64,000 nucleotides of DNA from an uncultured Clostridia bacterium (GCA_944391745.1 CALXUS010000005.1:1-64000); one strand, 5' to 3'; numbered from the stretch's first letter, positions 34,836 through 44,901 are shown. A program made the numbers and translations. Notes: generated from the sequence alone by a model not told the origin.

Positions 34836-35627
34836 ATGGATAAACAATCAGATTTAACAAAACAACAAAAGGATGAGGACAAAATACTAATTGCTAAAGT
34901 TCTAGATAAGATAAAATTTGCTCAAAATAGAAATAAAATTGAGTCAACTGATTTCTTAGACTTAAGGCAACAATCTATTATAAGGCAAATATTAGAATTA
35001 AGAAAAAGTGAAAATTATAAATTTTTCGGTGGATATAAAGATTCGGAACGAAATATTATAGTATTTTCAAATAATTTGGAATATATAAATCAAGAAGAGG
35101 TTAATAATTTATTATCTATAATTAGAATAACTTTACCTAATAATTTAAATGGAAAATATGAACATAGAATATATTTAGGTGGTTTAATGAAACTAGGAAT
35201 TAAAAGAGAAAAGGTTGGAGATATAATTGTAAGAGATAATGGGGCTGATATAATTGTCAAGAAAGACTTATCTAAGTATATAAATGAAAATCTAAAAGGA
35301 TTGACTAGATTTCAAAAATCAAATATAGAAATTCACAATATTGACGAACTTATTTACATACCACCTGAAAAGCAGATATTCAAAATAAATGTTCCATCTA
35401 TGAGATTAGATTGTATTGTTGGGGAACTTGCCAGATGTTCGAGAAATGATGCAAATAAGATATTGGAAGAAGAAAGAGTTTTTGTAAATTTTAAAGAAGA
35501 AATTAGACCTTCTAAAAATGTAGAAAATGGTGATTATATTACAATAAGAGGAAAAGGCAGATTTAGAATAATTAATATATTAGGCAAAACTAAAAGTGGT
35601 AGAATTTCATTGGAAATAGAAAAATAG
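34836..35627 (+). CDS. ylmH: YlmH-like S4 RNA-binding protein
   Basis: A 263-residue RNA-binding protein of the YlmH family, which in Gram-positives binds stalled ribosomes/50S peptidyl-tRNA complexes in translation rescue and lies near division genes. The N-terminal half has FLDLRQQSIIRQIL, FFGGYKDSERNIIVF and the central KREKVGDIIVRDNGADIIV. The C-terminal S4 domain (about 188-250) has SMRLDCIVGELARCSRNDANKILEEERVFVNF. I take the ATG at 34836, seven bases after AGGAG; the ATG at 34830 is too close. It is probably expressed with eno or alone; no division genes are adjacent. Confidence 0.88.
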   Translation: MDKQSDLTKQQKDEDKILIAKVLDKIKFAQNRNKIESTDFLDLRQQSIIRQILELRKSENYKFFGGYKDSERNIIVFSNNLEYINQEEVNNLLSIIRITLPNNLNGKYEHRIYLGGLMKLGIKREKVGDIIVRDNGADIIVKKDLSKYINENLKGLTRFQKSNIEIHNIDELIYIPPEKQIFKINVPSMRLDCIVGELARCSRNDANKILEEERVFVNFKEEIRPSKNVENGDYITIRGKGRFRIINILGKTKSGRISLEIEK

Positions 35628-35640
35628 ATTTTGTATATAT

Positions 35641-35669
35641 TTTCAAAATATGGAAATAATTTGTATAAT
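35641..35669 (+). promoter_or_regulatory. Possible eno promoter
   Basis: TTTCAA (35641-35646), 17 bp, TATAAT (35664-35669), just before the eno ribosome site. Confidence 0.5.
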
Positions 35670-35691
35670 AGTTTTTTAGAAAGGAGAAAAT

Positions 35692-36957
35692 ATGTATACA
35701 GATTATATTGAAAATATAGAAGCAATGCAAGTTTTAGATTCAAGAGGAAATCCTACTATACAGGTTAAGATATCATTAGAAAGTGGTGTAGAAGGTATTG
35801 CAATGGTGCCTTCAGGAGCATCTACAGGAAGCTTTGAAGCAGTGGAGCTTAGAGATGGAGATATGCAAACTTATAATGGATTAAGTGTATATAAGGCTGT
35901 GGATAATGTAAATAAAAAAATTTCAAAAGCTATAACTGGTATGAATGTATTTAATCAAAAAGAAATAGATCAGATAATGATAAAATTGGATGGAACACCA
36001 AATAAATCAAAGTTAGGTGCAAATGCAATTTTAGGAGTATCATTAGCTATTTCAAAAGCTGCTGCTAATACCCTTCAAATACCTTTGTACCAATATATTG
36101 GTGGTATAAATGCAAAAGAAATGCCACTTCCAATGATGAACGTTTTAAATGGTGGGAAACATGCTAATAATAATTTAAATATTCAAGAATTTATGATTGT
36201 ACCTGTAGGAGGAAAAAGTTTTAGAGATATGCTTCAAATGTGCACTGAAGTGTATAAAGTGTTAAAAGAATTACTCAAAAAGAAAGGATTAACTACATCT
36301 GTTGGAGATGAAGGAGGATTTGCACCAGATTTAGAAAATGATGAAGAAGCAATAGAGTTAATTTTAAAGTCAATAGAAAAGGCAGGATTTAAAGAAGGAA
36401 AAGATTTTAAATTAGCATTAGATATTGCTAGTACAGAAATGCATGAAGCTGCAAGACAAATTAATAAAGAAGGCTATTATTTTTGGAAAACAGATATTTA
36501 TAAAACTAAAGCTGAGATGATTGATTATATTGTTGGTTTAGCAAGTAAGTATCCAATTATGTCCATAGAAGATGGACTAGCAGAAGAGGATTGGAAGTCA
36601 TGGAAAGAACTAACAAAGAAAATTGGAAATAAAATTCAATTAGTAGGAGATGACTTATTTGTTACAAATAAAAATAGGCTATTAAAGGGAATAGAAGAAA
36701 AAGTAGCAAATTGCATTTTAATAAAACCAAATCAGATTGGAACATTGAGTGAAACTTTAGAAACAATTAGCTTGGCAAGAAAATATGGATATAAAACAAT
36801 TATTTCACATCGTTCAGGTGAAACAGAAGATACATTTATAGCTGATTTAGCAGTGGCAACCAATAGTGGACAAATAAAGGCAGGAGCTCCTTGCAGAACA
36901 GATAGAGTATGCAAATATAATAGGTTATTAAATATAGAGAATGAACTAAATAAATAA
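35692..36957 (+). CDS. eno: Enolase
   Basis: Glycolytic 2-phosphoglycerate dehydratase. The 421-residue product has [17 protein letters not shown] at the N-terminus, the flexible loop [19 protein letters not shown], the Mg ligands ([31 protein letters not shown]) and the catalytic Lys/His region ([29 protein letters not shown]). GAAAGGAG precedes the ATG. It is a single-gene unit closed by a palindromic terminator. Confidence 0.97.
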   Translation: MYTDYIENIEAMQVLDSRGNPTIQVKISLESGVEGIAMVPSGASTGSFEAVELRDGDMQTYNGLSVYKAVDNVNKKISKAITGMNVFNQKEIDQIMIKLDGTPNKSKLGANAILGVSLAISKAAANTLQIPLYQYIGGINAKEMPLPMMNVLNGGKHANNNLNIQEFMIVPVGGKSFRDMLQMCTEVYKVLKELLKKKGLTTSVGDEGGFAPDLENDEEAIELILKSIEKAGFKEGKDFKLALDIASTEMHEAARQINKEGYYFWKTDIYKTKAEMIDYIVGLASKYPIMSIEDGLAEEDWKSWKELTKKIGNKIQLVGDDLFVTNKNRLLKGIEEKVANCILIKPNQIGTLSETLETISLARKYGYKTIISHRSGETEDTFIADLAVATNSGQIKAGAPCRTDRVCKYNRLLNIENELNK

Positions 36958-36963
36958 AAAACA

Positions 36964-36987
36964 AAGGAGAGGCTATAGCCTCTCCTT
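36964..36987. terminator. 24-bp palindromic bidirectional terminator
   Basis: AAGGAGAGGCTA/TAGCCTCTCCTT is a perfect palindrome between convergent genes. The last codons (KERL) and the stop of the minus-strand gene at 36973 lie inside it. Confidence 0.75.
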
Positions 36988-37416
36988 AATCCAGGTTGCA
37001 ACGATAAGCAAGCAAGTAATACAAAGAGCAATCGGGATGCTTATAAGGAAAAGGAAAATGAATGTTTTAGGCAATGTGAAGAGAGCATAAGGATTCATCT
37101 GTCCCCTTTTGATATGAGATATATTGCCCTCCTCACCAAATGTAAAAGTAATAGATTCAGAAAGAGGCTCCTCCTTGTTGTAAACAGTGATAGTTCCTCC
37201 ATTCTTTTCTACGACTATTACTGAATCTTCATCATTTTCTTTTCCATTGTAGATTTCGGTTGCAATATTGAGATAAGTCTGATAATCTGCTTCAGACACT
37301 TGTTTAGGCATCAGTGGAAATAACATACCACACATAAAAATGATACCTATACAAAATACCCATGTTAACCGAAAATACTTGCTTGCTTTTTCGTACAAGA
37401 TCTGTTTCATTGTCAT
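36973..37416 (-). CDS. Orphan cassette gene, two-TM envelope protein
   Basis: A 147-residue protein of unknown family with a transmembrane segment near residues 16-36, an outside domain of about 70 residues (IVVEKNGGTITVYN, SESITFTFGEEGN) and a second transmembrane segment near 118-142. The start ATG at 37416 is eight bases after GGAGG. It has its own consensus-like promoter and shares the eno palindromic terminator. G+C and codon choice (CTC, GCC, GGC) are higher than its neighbours. It has one in-frame CGG (residue ~16, KYF-Arg-LTW); a +1 shift there would stop at once (GGT TAA). I infer lateral acquisition. Confidence 0.65.
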   Translation of the reverse strand: MTMKQILYEKASKYFRLTWVFCIGIIFMCGMLFPLMPKQVSEADYQTYLNIATEIYNGKENDEDSVIVVEKNGGTITVYNKEEPLSESITFTFGEEGNISHIKRGQMNPYALFTLPKTFIFLFLISIPIALCITCLLIVATWIKERL

Positions 37417-37464
37417 GATTAACTCCTCCAAGTTGCATTACAATGAGAATACCGCGTGTAGAAT

Positions 37465-37493
37465 ATTATACAACTTTTAGAAGAAAAATACAA
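37465..37493 (-). promoter_or_regulatory. Sigma-A promoter of the 36973-37416 cassette
   Basis: On the minus strand: TTGTAT (37493-37488), 17 bp, TATAAT (37470-37465). Confidence 0.75.
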
Positions 37494-37597
37494 CTATTTT
37501 AATTAAAGTTACATAAAATTTACGTAAGTTATTGAAAAAATATAAATTTATATGTTAATATTATGAATGTAATAAATTCTTAAGTTAGGAGCAAAAA

Positions 37598-38050
37598 ATG
37601 AAAAAAGATAATAATAAGGATAAAATTAAAAATATATTAAAAAAAGTTTTTACAAAAGAAATAATAATGTATTTAATATTTGGCGTTCTAACTACAGTAG
37701 TTTCATTAGCAGTATATTATCTATTAATATTTACAATACTAAATCCAGAGAATGCTATTCAATTACAAATTGCTAATATTTTGTCATGGGCAGCAGGTGT
37801 TGCTTTTGCTTATGTAACTAATAGAAAATATGTTTTTGAAAGTAAAGAAAAAAATAAAGTAAAGGAACTTGGAAAATTTGTTACTTCAAGATTGGCAACT
37901 TTATTTCTAGATATGATAATAATGTTCATAGGAGTAACATGGCTTAAAGGAAATGATAAAATAGTTAAATTAATTTCACAAGTATTAGTTATAATAGGTA
38001 ATTATGTATTTAGTAAAGTTTTTGTATTTAAAAAGAAAAAAGAAGAATAA
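37598..38050 (+). CDS. GtrA-family membrane protein
   Basis: A 150-residue four-helix membrane protein of the GtrA/DPMS family: IIMYLIFGVLTTVVSLAVYYL (helix 1), QIANILSWAAGVAFAYVTNRKYVF (helix 2 with the conserved NRKYVF), and two further helices ending GNYVFSKVFVFKKKKEE. Members are thought to flip or help transfer polyprenyl-linked sugars. A charged N-terminal tail precedes the helices. It is 24 bp before the dGTPase gene, so the two may be co-transcribed, although no functional link is evident. Confidence 0.88.
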   Translation: MKKDNNKDKIKNILKKVFTKEIIMYLIFGVLTTVVSLAVYYLLIFTILNPENAIQLQIANILSWAAGVAFAYVTNRKYVFESKEKNKVKELGKFVTSRLATLFLDMIIMFIGVTWLKGNDKIVKLISQVLVIIGNYVFSKVFVFKKKKEE

Positions 38051-38074
38051 ATTTTAAATAGAAAGGTTTATTAT

Positions 38075-39274
38075 ATGAAGAGTAATTTGTTTAAAGATGT
38101 TTCTGCAAATGAAAATAATCCTAAATGGAGTCAAATGATAAAACGAGAAAAGGAATTATATTCAAAAAAAGGAGATATACGTTCTTGTTTTGAAAGGGAT
38201 TTTAATAGAATTCTACATACAAATGCGTATAATAGATTAAAACATAAAACTCAAGTATTTTATTCTCCTGAAAATGATCATATTTGTACAAGAATAGAGC
38301 ATGTAAATTATGTTGAATCAATAAGTTATACGATATCTAACTATTTAGGATTAAATAGTGAACTTACTAGGGCTATAGCTTGTGGACATGATGTTGGACA
38401 TGGACCATTTGGACATAAAGGTGAAAAAATATTATCAGAGATATCTAAACGAGAATTAGGTAAAACATTTTGGCATGAACAAAATGGATTACATATTGTT
38501 GATGATATAGAATTATTAGATGATTATGAAGGTAATAAACAAAATTTATGTTTAACTTATGCAGTAAGAGATGGAATAATTTCACATTGTGGAGAAATAG
38601 ATGAAAAAAGCTTGAAACCTAGAGAAGAAGCTATTGATTTAAATAATTATGAGAGACCTAATCAATATCCTCCATATACTTGGGAAGGATGTATTGTTAA
38701 AATTTCAGACAAAATTTCTTATTTAGGAAGAGACATAGAAGATGCAATAGAAGAAAAATTCTTGGACGATGAAACGTTAAATGAATTACAAGAAATTACT
38801 AAGTCAAAAGATAAAACAAGTAATACTAGTTTAATTAATTCATTTGTAACAGATATTTGTGAAAATTCCTCTCCAGAAGTAGGGCTAAGATTATCTGATG
38901 AAATGCTGGAAAAAATGGATAAAATAAAAGCATTTAACTATAAATATATTTATGGTTCAAAAAGAATGAATCCTTCTAATAAATATTTTGAATTGGTAAT
39001 AAATCAAATTTTTGACATATTAAAGGAAAGTTATAAAGGTAAAGATACTCAAAATGAAATTTTAAAAAATTCAAAATATTATCCTAATTTATTTAATAAT
39101 TTTAGTAATTGGATTAATAAATATTGGAATATAGGAGATAGAAAAGGATTAAAAAACAAAATATTATTTGATCTAAATAATGAGAAAGATTATGTTCAAG
39201 CGATAATTTATTATATATCAGGAATGACAGATAAATATGCTATTGATATATATAATGAAATAATACATTTCTAA
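38075..39274 (+). CDS. dgt: dGTPase-like HD-domain triphosphohydrolase
   Basis: Hydrolyses dGTP (and perhaps other dNTPs) to the nucleoside and tripolyphosphate. The 399-residue product starts with the family segment RSCFERDFNRILHTNAYNRL, then KHKTQVFYSP and the HD metal site: CTRIEHVNYVESIS, AIACGHDVGHGPFGHKGE (His-Asp) and the later Asp in IVKISDKISYLGRDIEDAIE. A strong terminator follows. The exact nucleotide preference cannot be read. Confidence 0.9.
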   Translation: MKSNLFKDVSANENNPKWSQMIKREKELYSKKGDIRSCFERDFNRILHTNAYNRLKHKTQVFYSPENDHICTRIEHVNYVESISYTISNYLGLNSELTRAIACGHDVGHGPFGHKGEKILSEISKRELGKTFWHEQNGLHIVDDIELLDDYEGNKQNLCLTYAVRDGIISHCGEIDEKSLKPREEAIDLNNYERPNQYPPYTWEGCIVKISDKISYLGRDIEDAIEEKFLDDETLNELQEITKSKDKTSNTSLINSFVTDICENSSPEVGLRLSDEMLEKMDKIKAFNYKYIYGSKRMNPSNKYFELVINQIFDILKESYKGKDTQNEILKNSKYYPNLFNNFSNWINKYWNIGDRKGLKNKILFDLNNEKDYVQAIIYYISGMTDKYAIDIYNEIIHF

Positions 39275-39276
39275 AA

Positions 39277-39310
39277 AAATTGCAAACAATTTAGTTTGCA
39301 ATTTTTTATT
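39277..39310 (+). terminator. Rho-independent terminator
   Basis: AAATTGCAAAC/GTTTGCAATTT stem with a short loop and a T tract. Confidence 0.85.
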
Positions 39311-39393
39311 TGTATAAAATAAAAATGTAATAAAAAGAAGAATAATGTAAAAAATATAATTAATTGATTAATAAAAAATAAGAGGTAAATATA

Positions 39394-40840
39394 ATGAATA
39401 AGAAAATAATAGCAATTTTATTAATATTAATTATATTAATAGTAAATCTGATGTATGAATTTGATATCTCTATTACTAGTTTAAAATGCAATAGTGAATC
39501 TATTGTAGATAGAGATGAAGATAGTCAAAGACAAATAAAATATCAGAAGGCAACTATTTTTAAATACAATACTGAGAAATTTAATGAATTAACGAAGAAT
39601 TTAGAAGAAGGAACACAAGGGATTTATTTTAATAAAGGAGAATTAACTACTGAGATAAAAGGTGAAAAAATAGATAATGCTGAATATAATATCTGGACTA
39701 AAGATTCTGAAAGTATATTGAATAAAGATAAGCCTTACGAGGGAATTGTAAAATCAGAATTAGATGAAAATAACAATATACAATTCAATTACCCAGAAGC
39801 CGGAATTTTTAACCTTTCTACAACTGAAGGAAAAGAAATTTATACTGATGTTGGTTTACCTTTCGAATATTTAGGTAATGATAGATATATGATGGATAGC
39901 GATATAGAAGATATTCATTTTGAAGGAGGTATTCCACAAAGTAATGTGAATATGATAACCAATATTCCTAAAAATTCTTATATTGGATTAGATGATAATG
40001 AATATCAGGGATTTTTTCCATTTAATTCATCAAGCGGAGAAGATGCCATTTATCATTTTGGAATAAGAAGTGATATAAATTTTTTTATGACTAGTGATGG
40101 TAAAACCCAAGGTCCAAATAGTGAAGATATAGTATTTGAGTTTTCAGGAGATGATGACCTTTGGATTTTTATAGATGGAAAATTAGTAATAGATTTAGGT
40201 GGAATTCATGATCCTATATCAGCTGAAATTAATTTTGCTACAAAGAAAGTAAATGTTTATTTGGGATTGAAATCTGATGGAGCACAAATAAGTAAGCAGA
40301 GTAATCTTAATGAAATATTAGGTGGAGATTTAGGTAATGATGTAAATATTAATCACACACTAAGTATATTTTATTTGGAAAGAGGAGCAGGAGGGTCAAA
40401 TTGTAAAATAGAATATAATTTGCCAGAGGAAGTTAAAACAAAAAAGTTTAATATTTTTACGAGTGTAGATGGCGCAGGAGGTACAATAAGTGGGCAAGAT
40501 GAAAATCCTTATGAAGTAGTTGCGTATGGAGAAAATAGTGTAAAACCAATAATAATTATACCAAAAGAACGGCTTTAAAATTAATAATATACTTGTGAAT
40601 AATAATAATATAGAGTTTGAAGCGGATGAAGAAGGAAGGTATACTTTACCAAGCTTTGAAAATGTGATTGAAGATAAATTTGTTGTTGTTAAATTTTCTG
40701 AAAAAGATGTAACAGAATATGATAATACAGTTTCTGATACAATATTACCTCAAACAGGTGAGAGTAAATTAACAATAATAATAATTATTATAGGAAGTTT
40801 AATTGGATATATAGTGTATAGAAAATATAAGAATAAATAA
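39394..40840 (+). CDS. LPQTG wall-anchored fibro-slime protein, +1 frameshift at CGG
   Basis: Secreted surface protein: an N-terminal signal/TM segment (about 4-24), then a fibro-slime (PA14-like) domain with FEFSGDDDLWIFIDGKLVID and LGGIHDPISAEINFATK (about 248-290). Frame 0 reaches CGG at 40570-40572 and stops two codons later. Skipping the C gives GGC TTT AAA ATT AAT, which continues through SFENVIEDKFVVVKFSE to a cell-wall sorting signal (LPQTGES, hydrophobic segment, KYKNK) at 40840. The total is 481 residues. The neighbouring paralogue aligns without a gap across the site and has Gly there. Anchoring by the sortase at 57952 is plausible. Confidence 0.88.
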
Positions 40841-41011
40841 TGTTACAAAAATGACAAAAAAATAAAATATATGTAATATAAAATCGAAAAATAGCCATTT
40901 AAAGGAATTAGAAAAAGTATTCTTTTGTGAGTATTGTCATTTTTAGATTGATTAAATAGAGAGAAAATGATAGGTTATAATTGTATTATAGTATATAAGG
41001 AGTGATAAAAA

Positions 41012-42865
41012 ATGAAAGGGAATAAGAAACTTTTGATCATAATATTATTAGTAGCCTTATTGTTTACTTTTTTGGCTAGTACATTTATGAATATATCAGA
41101 AATTAAAGTTATAAGCAAAAAGAGAAATAGTGATATTACTGCTGATGAAGAAGAGATAAAATATCAACCAGCAACAATATTTAAGTACGATACTAATACA
41201 TTTAATAGTTTGACATATTCTCTAGAGGATGAAAATCATTATAATCAAGGAATATATTTTAATGATGGAAAAAATACTGTTATAAATGGGATGGTCATAA
41301 ATAATAAAGGGTATAATTTATGGACTAAAAGATCTGAAGGAATAGAAAATTCAAATATGCCATATCCAAATATAGCGGCAGAAAATTTAGATGCAAATGG
41401 AAATATAGTATTTAATTATCCACAAGCAGGAATTTTTGATGAATCAACTAATAATGGAAAAGAAGTATATACAAATGTAGGTATTCCTTTTACTAATTTA
41501 GGTAATGGTACATATAGAATGGATAGTAATGTTGAGGATATAAACTTTCCTGATGGTATAGCTCAAAGTAATGTTAACATGGTGAGAAATTTAAATAAAA
41601 ATACTTATTATAGAAATTCAAAAGAATGGCAAGGATTCTTCCCATTTAACTCAGTTGATGGAGAAAATGCTATATATCATTTTGGATTGAAAACTGATAT
41701 AAACTTTTATATGACTAGAGATGGATTAACTCAAGGAGAAAATAAAGAAGATATTATATTTGAGTTTTCTGGAGATGATGATCTTTGGGTATATATAGAT
41801 GGAAAATTAGTTATTGATTTGGGCGGTATACATGATCCAATATCAGCTGAAATAAATTTTGCAACTAAAGAAGTTAATACATACTTAGGATTAAAAGCAG
41901 AAGGAGCATCTATAAATAAAACCGAAAATTTAACAGACATTTTAGGAAAAGATTTATCTGAAAATGTAACTGAGAAACATACATTAAGTATATTTTATTT
42001 AGAGCGTGGACAAGGTGGCTCAAATTGTACTATACAATATAATATGCCACAAGTTATAACAACATCAAATTTGACAGTGCACCATTATTTGGAGAATACT
42101 GAAGAATCAATAGCTCCTGATGAAGAATATGAAGTTGCAATAGGCGAATCTTATTCAACAGAGCCAGTTTCAGATGATAAATATGAATTAGTATATACAC
42201 CAGAAAATGCAGAGGGCATAGCAGATACTGCAGAAGTGATAGTAACTTATTATTATAAAGTAAGAAGTTTTGATATAATTACAAGTGTTGATGGAACTGG
42301 TGGAACAATATCTGGTGCAGGAGAAACACCTTATGAAGAAGTAGAATATGGAGAAAACTCTACAAAACCAATTGTAATAACACCAGATGAAGGATATGTA
42401 GTTGATACTATAACTGTAAATGGTAATAGTATAGATTTTAAACCTAATGATGATAAAACAGTTACTTTAGACAGTTTTGAAAATATGACAGAAGACAAAT
42501 ATATTGTTGTAAAGTTTGCAGAAAACAATGGAAAAATCACAGTAAATTATGTAGATAAAGAAACTGGTTTAATATTAGATTCTGAAACAATAACTGGAAG
42601 TTACGGAGATAAATATACTACTTCTCCAAAGAAAATAAAAGGATATGAATTAATTGAGGAAGAATTACCAAATAATGCTGAAGGAAAAATTGGAACAGAA
42701 AATATTACAATTACATATTATTATAGACAATTAGAAGATTCTACTGTTGCAGATGACGATATACCTTTTACGGGTGAAACTGGTATGATAATTGCGGGCA
42801 TAGCAATCATAACAATATTAATAATAGGAATTTTATTCTATAGAAAAGATAAAGATATAGATTAA
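41012..42865 (+). CDS. Wall-anchored fibro-slime protein with MucBP repeats
   Basis: A 617-residue surface protein, paralogue of the preceding gene. It has a signal/TM segment (about 4-26), the fibro-slime domain (about 90-345, with FEFSGDDDLWVYIDGKLVID), a MucBP-like repeat (TVHHYLENTEESIAPDEEYE), the same beta domain as the paralogue's C-terminus (RSFDIITSVDGTGGTISGAG to YIVVKFAEN), a second MucBP repeat (ITVNYVDKETGLILDSE) and a sorting signal (DDIPFTGETG, hydrophobic segment, RKDKDID). The sorting motif reads IPFTG rather than LPxTG. It probably binds host or matrix glycans. Frame intact throughout; it serves as an internal control for the frame break in the paralogue. Confidence 0.9.
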   Translation: MKGNKKLLIIILLVALLFTFLASTFMNISEIKVISKKRNSDITADEEEIKYQPATIFKYDTNTFNSLTYSLEDENHYNQGIYFNDGKNTVINGMVINNKGYNLWTKRSEGIENSNMPYPNIAAENLDANGNIVFNYPQAGIFDESTNNGKEVYTNVGIPFTNLGNGTYRMDSNVEDINFPDGIAQSNVNMVRNLNKNTYYRNSKEWQGFFPFNSVDGENAIYHFGLKTDINFYMTRDGLTQGENKEDIIFEFSGDDDLWVYIDGKLVIDLGGIHDPISAEINFATKEVNTYLGLKAEGASINKTENLTDILGKDLSENVTEKHTLSIFYLERGQGGSNCTIQYNMPQVITTSNLTVHHYLENTEESIAPDEEYEVAIGESYSTEPVSDDKYELVYTPENAEGIADTAEVIVTYYYKVRSFDIITSVDGTGGTISGAGETPYEEVEYGENSTKPIVITPDEGYVVDTITVNGNSIDFKPNDDKTVTLDSFENMTEDKYIVVKFAENNGKITVNYVDKETGLILDSETITGSYGDKYTTSPKKIKGYELIEEELPNNAEGKIGTENITITYYYRQLEDSTVADDDIPFTGETGMIIAGIAIITILIIGILFYRKDKDID

Positions 42866-42870
42866 AAATA

Positions 42871-42912
42871 AAAAATAGATAAAGAGCCATAAAGCTCTTT
42901 ATCTATTTTTTT
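42871..42912. terminator. Bidirectional terminator (wall protein / ssrA)
   Basis: A perfect 17-bp stem (42871-42887 with 42894-42910) has T tracts on both strands. It ends the wall-protein transcript and, on the minus strand, the tmRNA. Confidence 0.88.
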
Positions 42913-43272
42913 GGTGGAGGTGGCGAGAGTCGAACTCGCGTCCAATTACTCTTCCATATTCATTTCTCCGAGTGCAGTTTGTTTTTTTATTTTCGGAATA
43001 AAATAGTAAACAAACAAGACATTTTATTCTTATCCATTTAAAATACCCTTTACTTAAGTGGAATAAGCAAATTTGTTTCCTACTTTAAGTCAACGCCTTA
43101 TATAAAGCAGTAGGCTCTAAATATAAGACGACGCTGCAATTAAGCAGCAGCGTAAGCTAATTCTTTTCTGTTAGCTTTTATATTTAATTTGCTTGATTTT
43201 AAGTGGCCAAAGCAACCATCCACTACTCGCTATAAATATTTCTAAATAACTGTCGAAACCATTTACACCCCC
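42912..43272 (-). ncRNA. ssrA: tmRNA
   Basis: Transfer-messenger RNA for rescue of stalled ribosomes. The ends form the tRNA-like acceptor GGGGGTG/CACCTCC (one G-T pair) with CCA encoded at the 3' end. The T arm is GCGAGTTCGACTCTCGC, and the 5' D-like segment is AAATGGTTTCGACAG. The tag ORF on the minus strand, 43175-43140, encodes ANRKELAYAAA and a TAA stop. The tail AYAAA differs from the common ALAA but keeps the hydrophobic, Ala-rich character of a ClpXP degron. Several pseudoknot-like stems follow. SmpB is not in the window. Confidence 0.95.
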
Positions 43273-43298
43273 ATAAAGATGTAAAAACTCATATAATT

Positions 43299-43327
43299 AT
43301 TATACTATATTATATGCTAAATAGCAA
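43299..43327 (-). promoter_or_regulatory. ssrA promoter
   Basis: On the minus strand: TTGCTA (43327-43322), 17 bp, TATAAT (43304-43299), about 27 bp before the tmRNA 5' end. Confidence 0.65.
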
Positions 43328-43346
43328 ATAAAATTACATAAAATTA

Positions 43347-43375
43347 TGGTAAACTAAATGATAATATGCTATAAT
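43347..43375 (+). promoter_or_regulatory. Possible mnmA promoter
   Basis: TGGTAA (43347-43352), 17 bp, TATAAT (43370-43375) preceded by TGC (extended -10). Confidence 0.45.
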
Positions 43376-43419
43376 AATTGTGAAAAAATTCGGAAAATTA
43401 CGTGTTATGGAGAAATTTT

Positions 43420-44460
43420 ATGAGAAAAAAAGTATTATTAGGAATGAGTGGAGGAGTGGATAGTTCTGTTTCAGCAATTTTATTAAAGGAACAAGGATAT
43501 GATGTAACAGGTGTAACCTTTAAACTTTGGGGGAATGATTCAAAAAATGAAACAGATGCAGAAAAAGTTTGCAATAAATTGAAAATTTCACATTTAACAG
43601 TGGATTTAAAAGAACAATTTGCTAAGAATGTTATCGAAAATTTTGTAAGTAATTATAGAAATTTATATACACCTAATCCATGTATAGAATGTAACAGATT
43701 TATTAAATTTGGTGCTATGTATAATAAAGCAAAAGAAATGGGAATTGATTTTATTGCAACAGGTCATTATGCAAAAATAGAATATGATGATAAGTATAAA
43801 AGAATGGTTTTAAAGAAGTCTAATTCTACAAAAAAAGATCAGAGTTATGTATTATATAATATACCAAAAGAATTATTAAATCACATAGTTTTTCCTTTAG
43901 GAATTTTTGAGAATAAGGATGAAATTAGAAAAATTGCAATGGAAAATGGATTAGAAGTAGCTACTAAACCTGATAGTGAAGATATATGTTTTATTCCAAA
44001 TGGAAATTATAAAGAATTTTTAGAGAAATATGCTGGTTTTAAAAGCACAGATGGTAATATTGTAAATAAAGATGGAAAAATATTAGGGAAACATACTGGA
44101 CTATATAAATATACAATAGGACAAAGAAAAGGGTTAGGAATTTCTAATCCAGTACCTTTATTTGTTATAGGATTTAATAAGAAAAGTAATGAGTTAATAG
44201 TAGGAGAAGAAAAGGAGCTTTATAAAAGTGAATTAATTGCTACAGATGTTAATTGGCTATTAAATATAGAAGATGGAATGCAAGTAAGAGCCAAAATAAG
44301 ATATGCTACAAAAGAGCAAAAAGCAAAAATTACAAAGATTGGAAACGATGAAGTAAAAGTTGTTTTTGACGAAGAACAAAGGGCTATTACACCAGGACAG
44401 TCTGTAGTATTTTATGATGATGATGTAGTTATTGGTGGTGGAAAAATAAGATATGAATAA
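43420..44460 (+). CDS. mnmA: tRNA-specific 2-thiouridylase
   Basis: Thiolates wobble U34 of tRNA-Lys, -Glu and -Gln. The 346-residue product has the PP-loop VLLGMSGGVDSSVSAILL (about 5-22), the catalytic Cys pair in NPCIECNRFIKFG and DSEDICFIPNGNY, and the C-terminal domains with YTIGQRKGLGIS. The start is ATG 43420 after GGAGA; an earlier GTG at 43402 is not preceded by a ribosome site. The tRNA-Gln(TTG) at 58826 would be a substrate. Confidence 0.95.
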   Translation: MRKKVLLGMSGGVDSSVSAILLKEQGYDVTGVTFKLWGNDSKNETDAEKVCNKLKISHLTVDLKEQFAKNVIENFVSNYRNLYTPNPCIECNRFIKFGAMYNKAKEMGIDFIATGHYAKIEYDDKYKRMVLKKSNSTKKDQSYVLYNIPKELLNHIVFPLGIFENKDEIRKIAMENGLEVATKPDSEDICFIPNGNYKEFLEKYAGFKSTDGNIVNKDGKILGKHTGLYKYTIGQRKGLGISNPVPLFVIGFNKKSNELIVGEEKELYKSELIATDVNWLLNIEDGMQVRAKIRYATKEQKAKITKIGNDEVKVVFDEEQRAITPGQSVVFYDDDVVIGGGKIRYE

Positions 44461-44553
44461 TTATAAAAAAATATACGTTTAGTGTTGAATTTTAATCAAT
44501 TTAGGATTAAACTAGATATATAAAAATTTAGTTAGATTAAGAAGGGAAAGATT

Positions 44554-44901
44554 ATGGCAAAAAAAAATAAAGCAAAAAAGAAAAATAATAAAAAAAGAGT
44601 ATCTAATGCAAAAGTAAATGAAAGTTTAAACAAAGTGGAAAATAATGTTGAAGAAGTAGTAGAAGATAAAAAAGTAGATATAGAAGAAAACACAGAAGTA
44701 GAAGAAAAACAAGAAGAAAATGACATAAAAGAAAAAGCTAAAAAGAATAAAAAAGCGAAAAAGAAAAAAGTAGCAAAAACTCATAAGAAAATAGACATAA
44801 AAAAAGGTATTGGAAAATTAGCTGCATTGATTGTTGTAATTTGTATGTTATTTGCTTCATCAGCCACATTAATATTTTATTTAATTTGGTATTTAAACTA
44901 G
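44554..44901 (+). CDS. Highly charged tail-anchored protein, unknown
   Basis: A 115-residue protein with a Lys-rich start (AKKNKAKKKNNKKR), an acidic middle (VEEVVEDKKVDIEENTEVEE), another Lys-rich part (KAKKNKKAKKKKVAKTHKK), and a single C-terminal transmembrane helix (about 92-113). No fold or family is recognised. AGAAGGGAAAG precedes the ATG. It lies 30 bp before cdaA and is probably co-transcribed with it. Confidence 0.6.
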   Translation: MAKKNKAKKKNNKKRVSNAKVNESLNKVENNVEEVVEDKKVDIEENTEVEEKQEENDIKEKAKKNKKAKKKKVAKTHKKIDIKKGIGKLAALIVVICMLFASSATLIFYLIWYLN

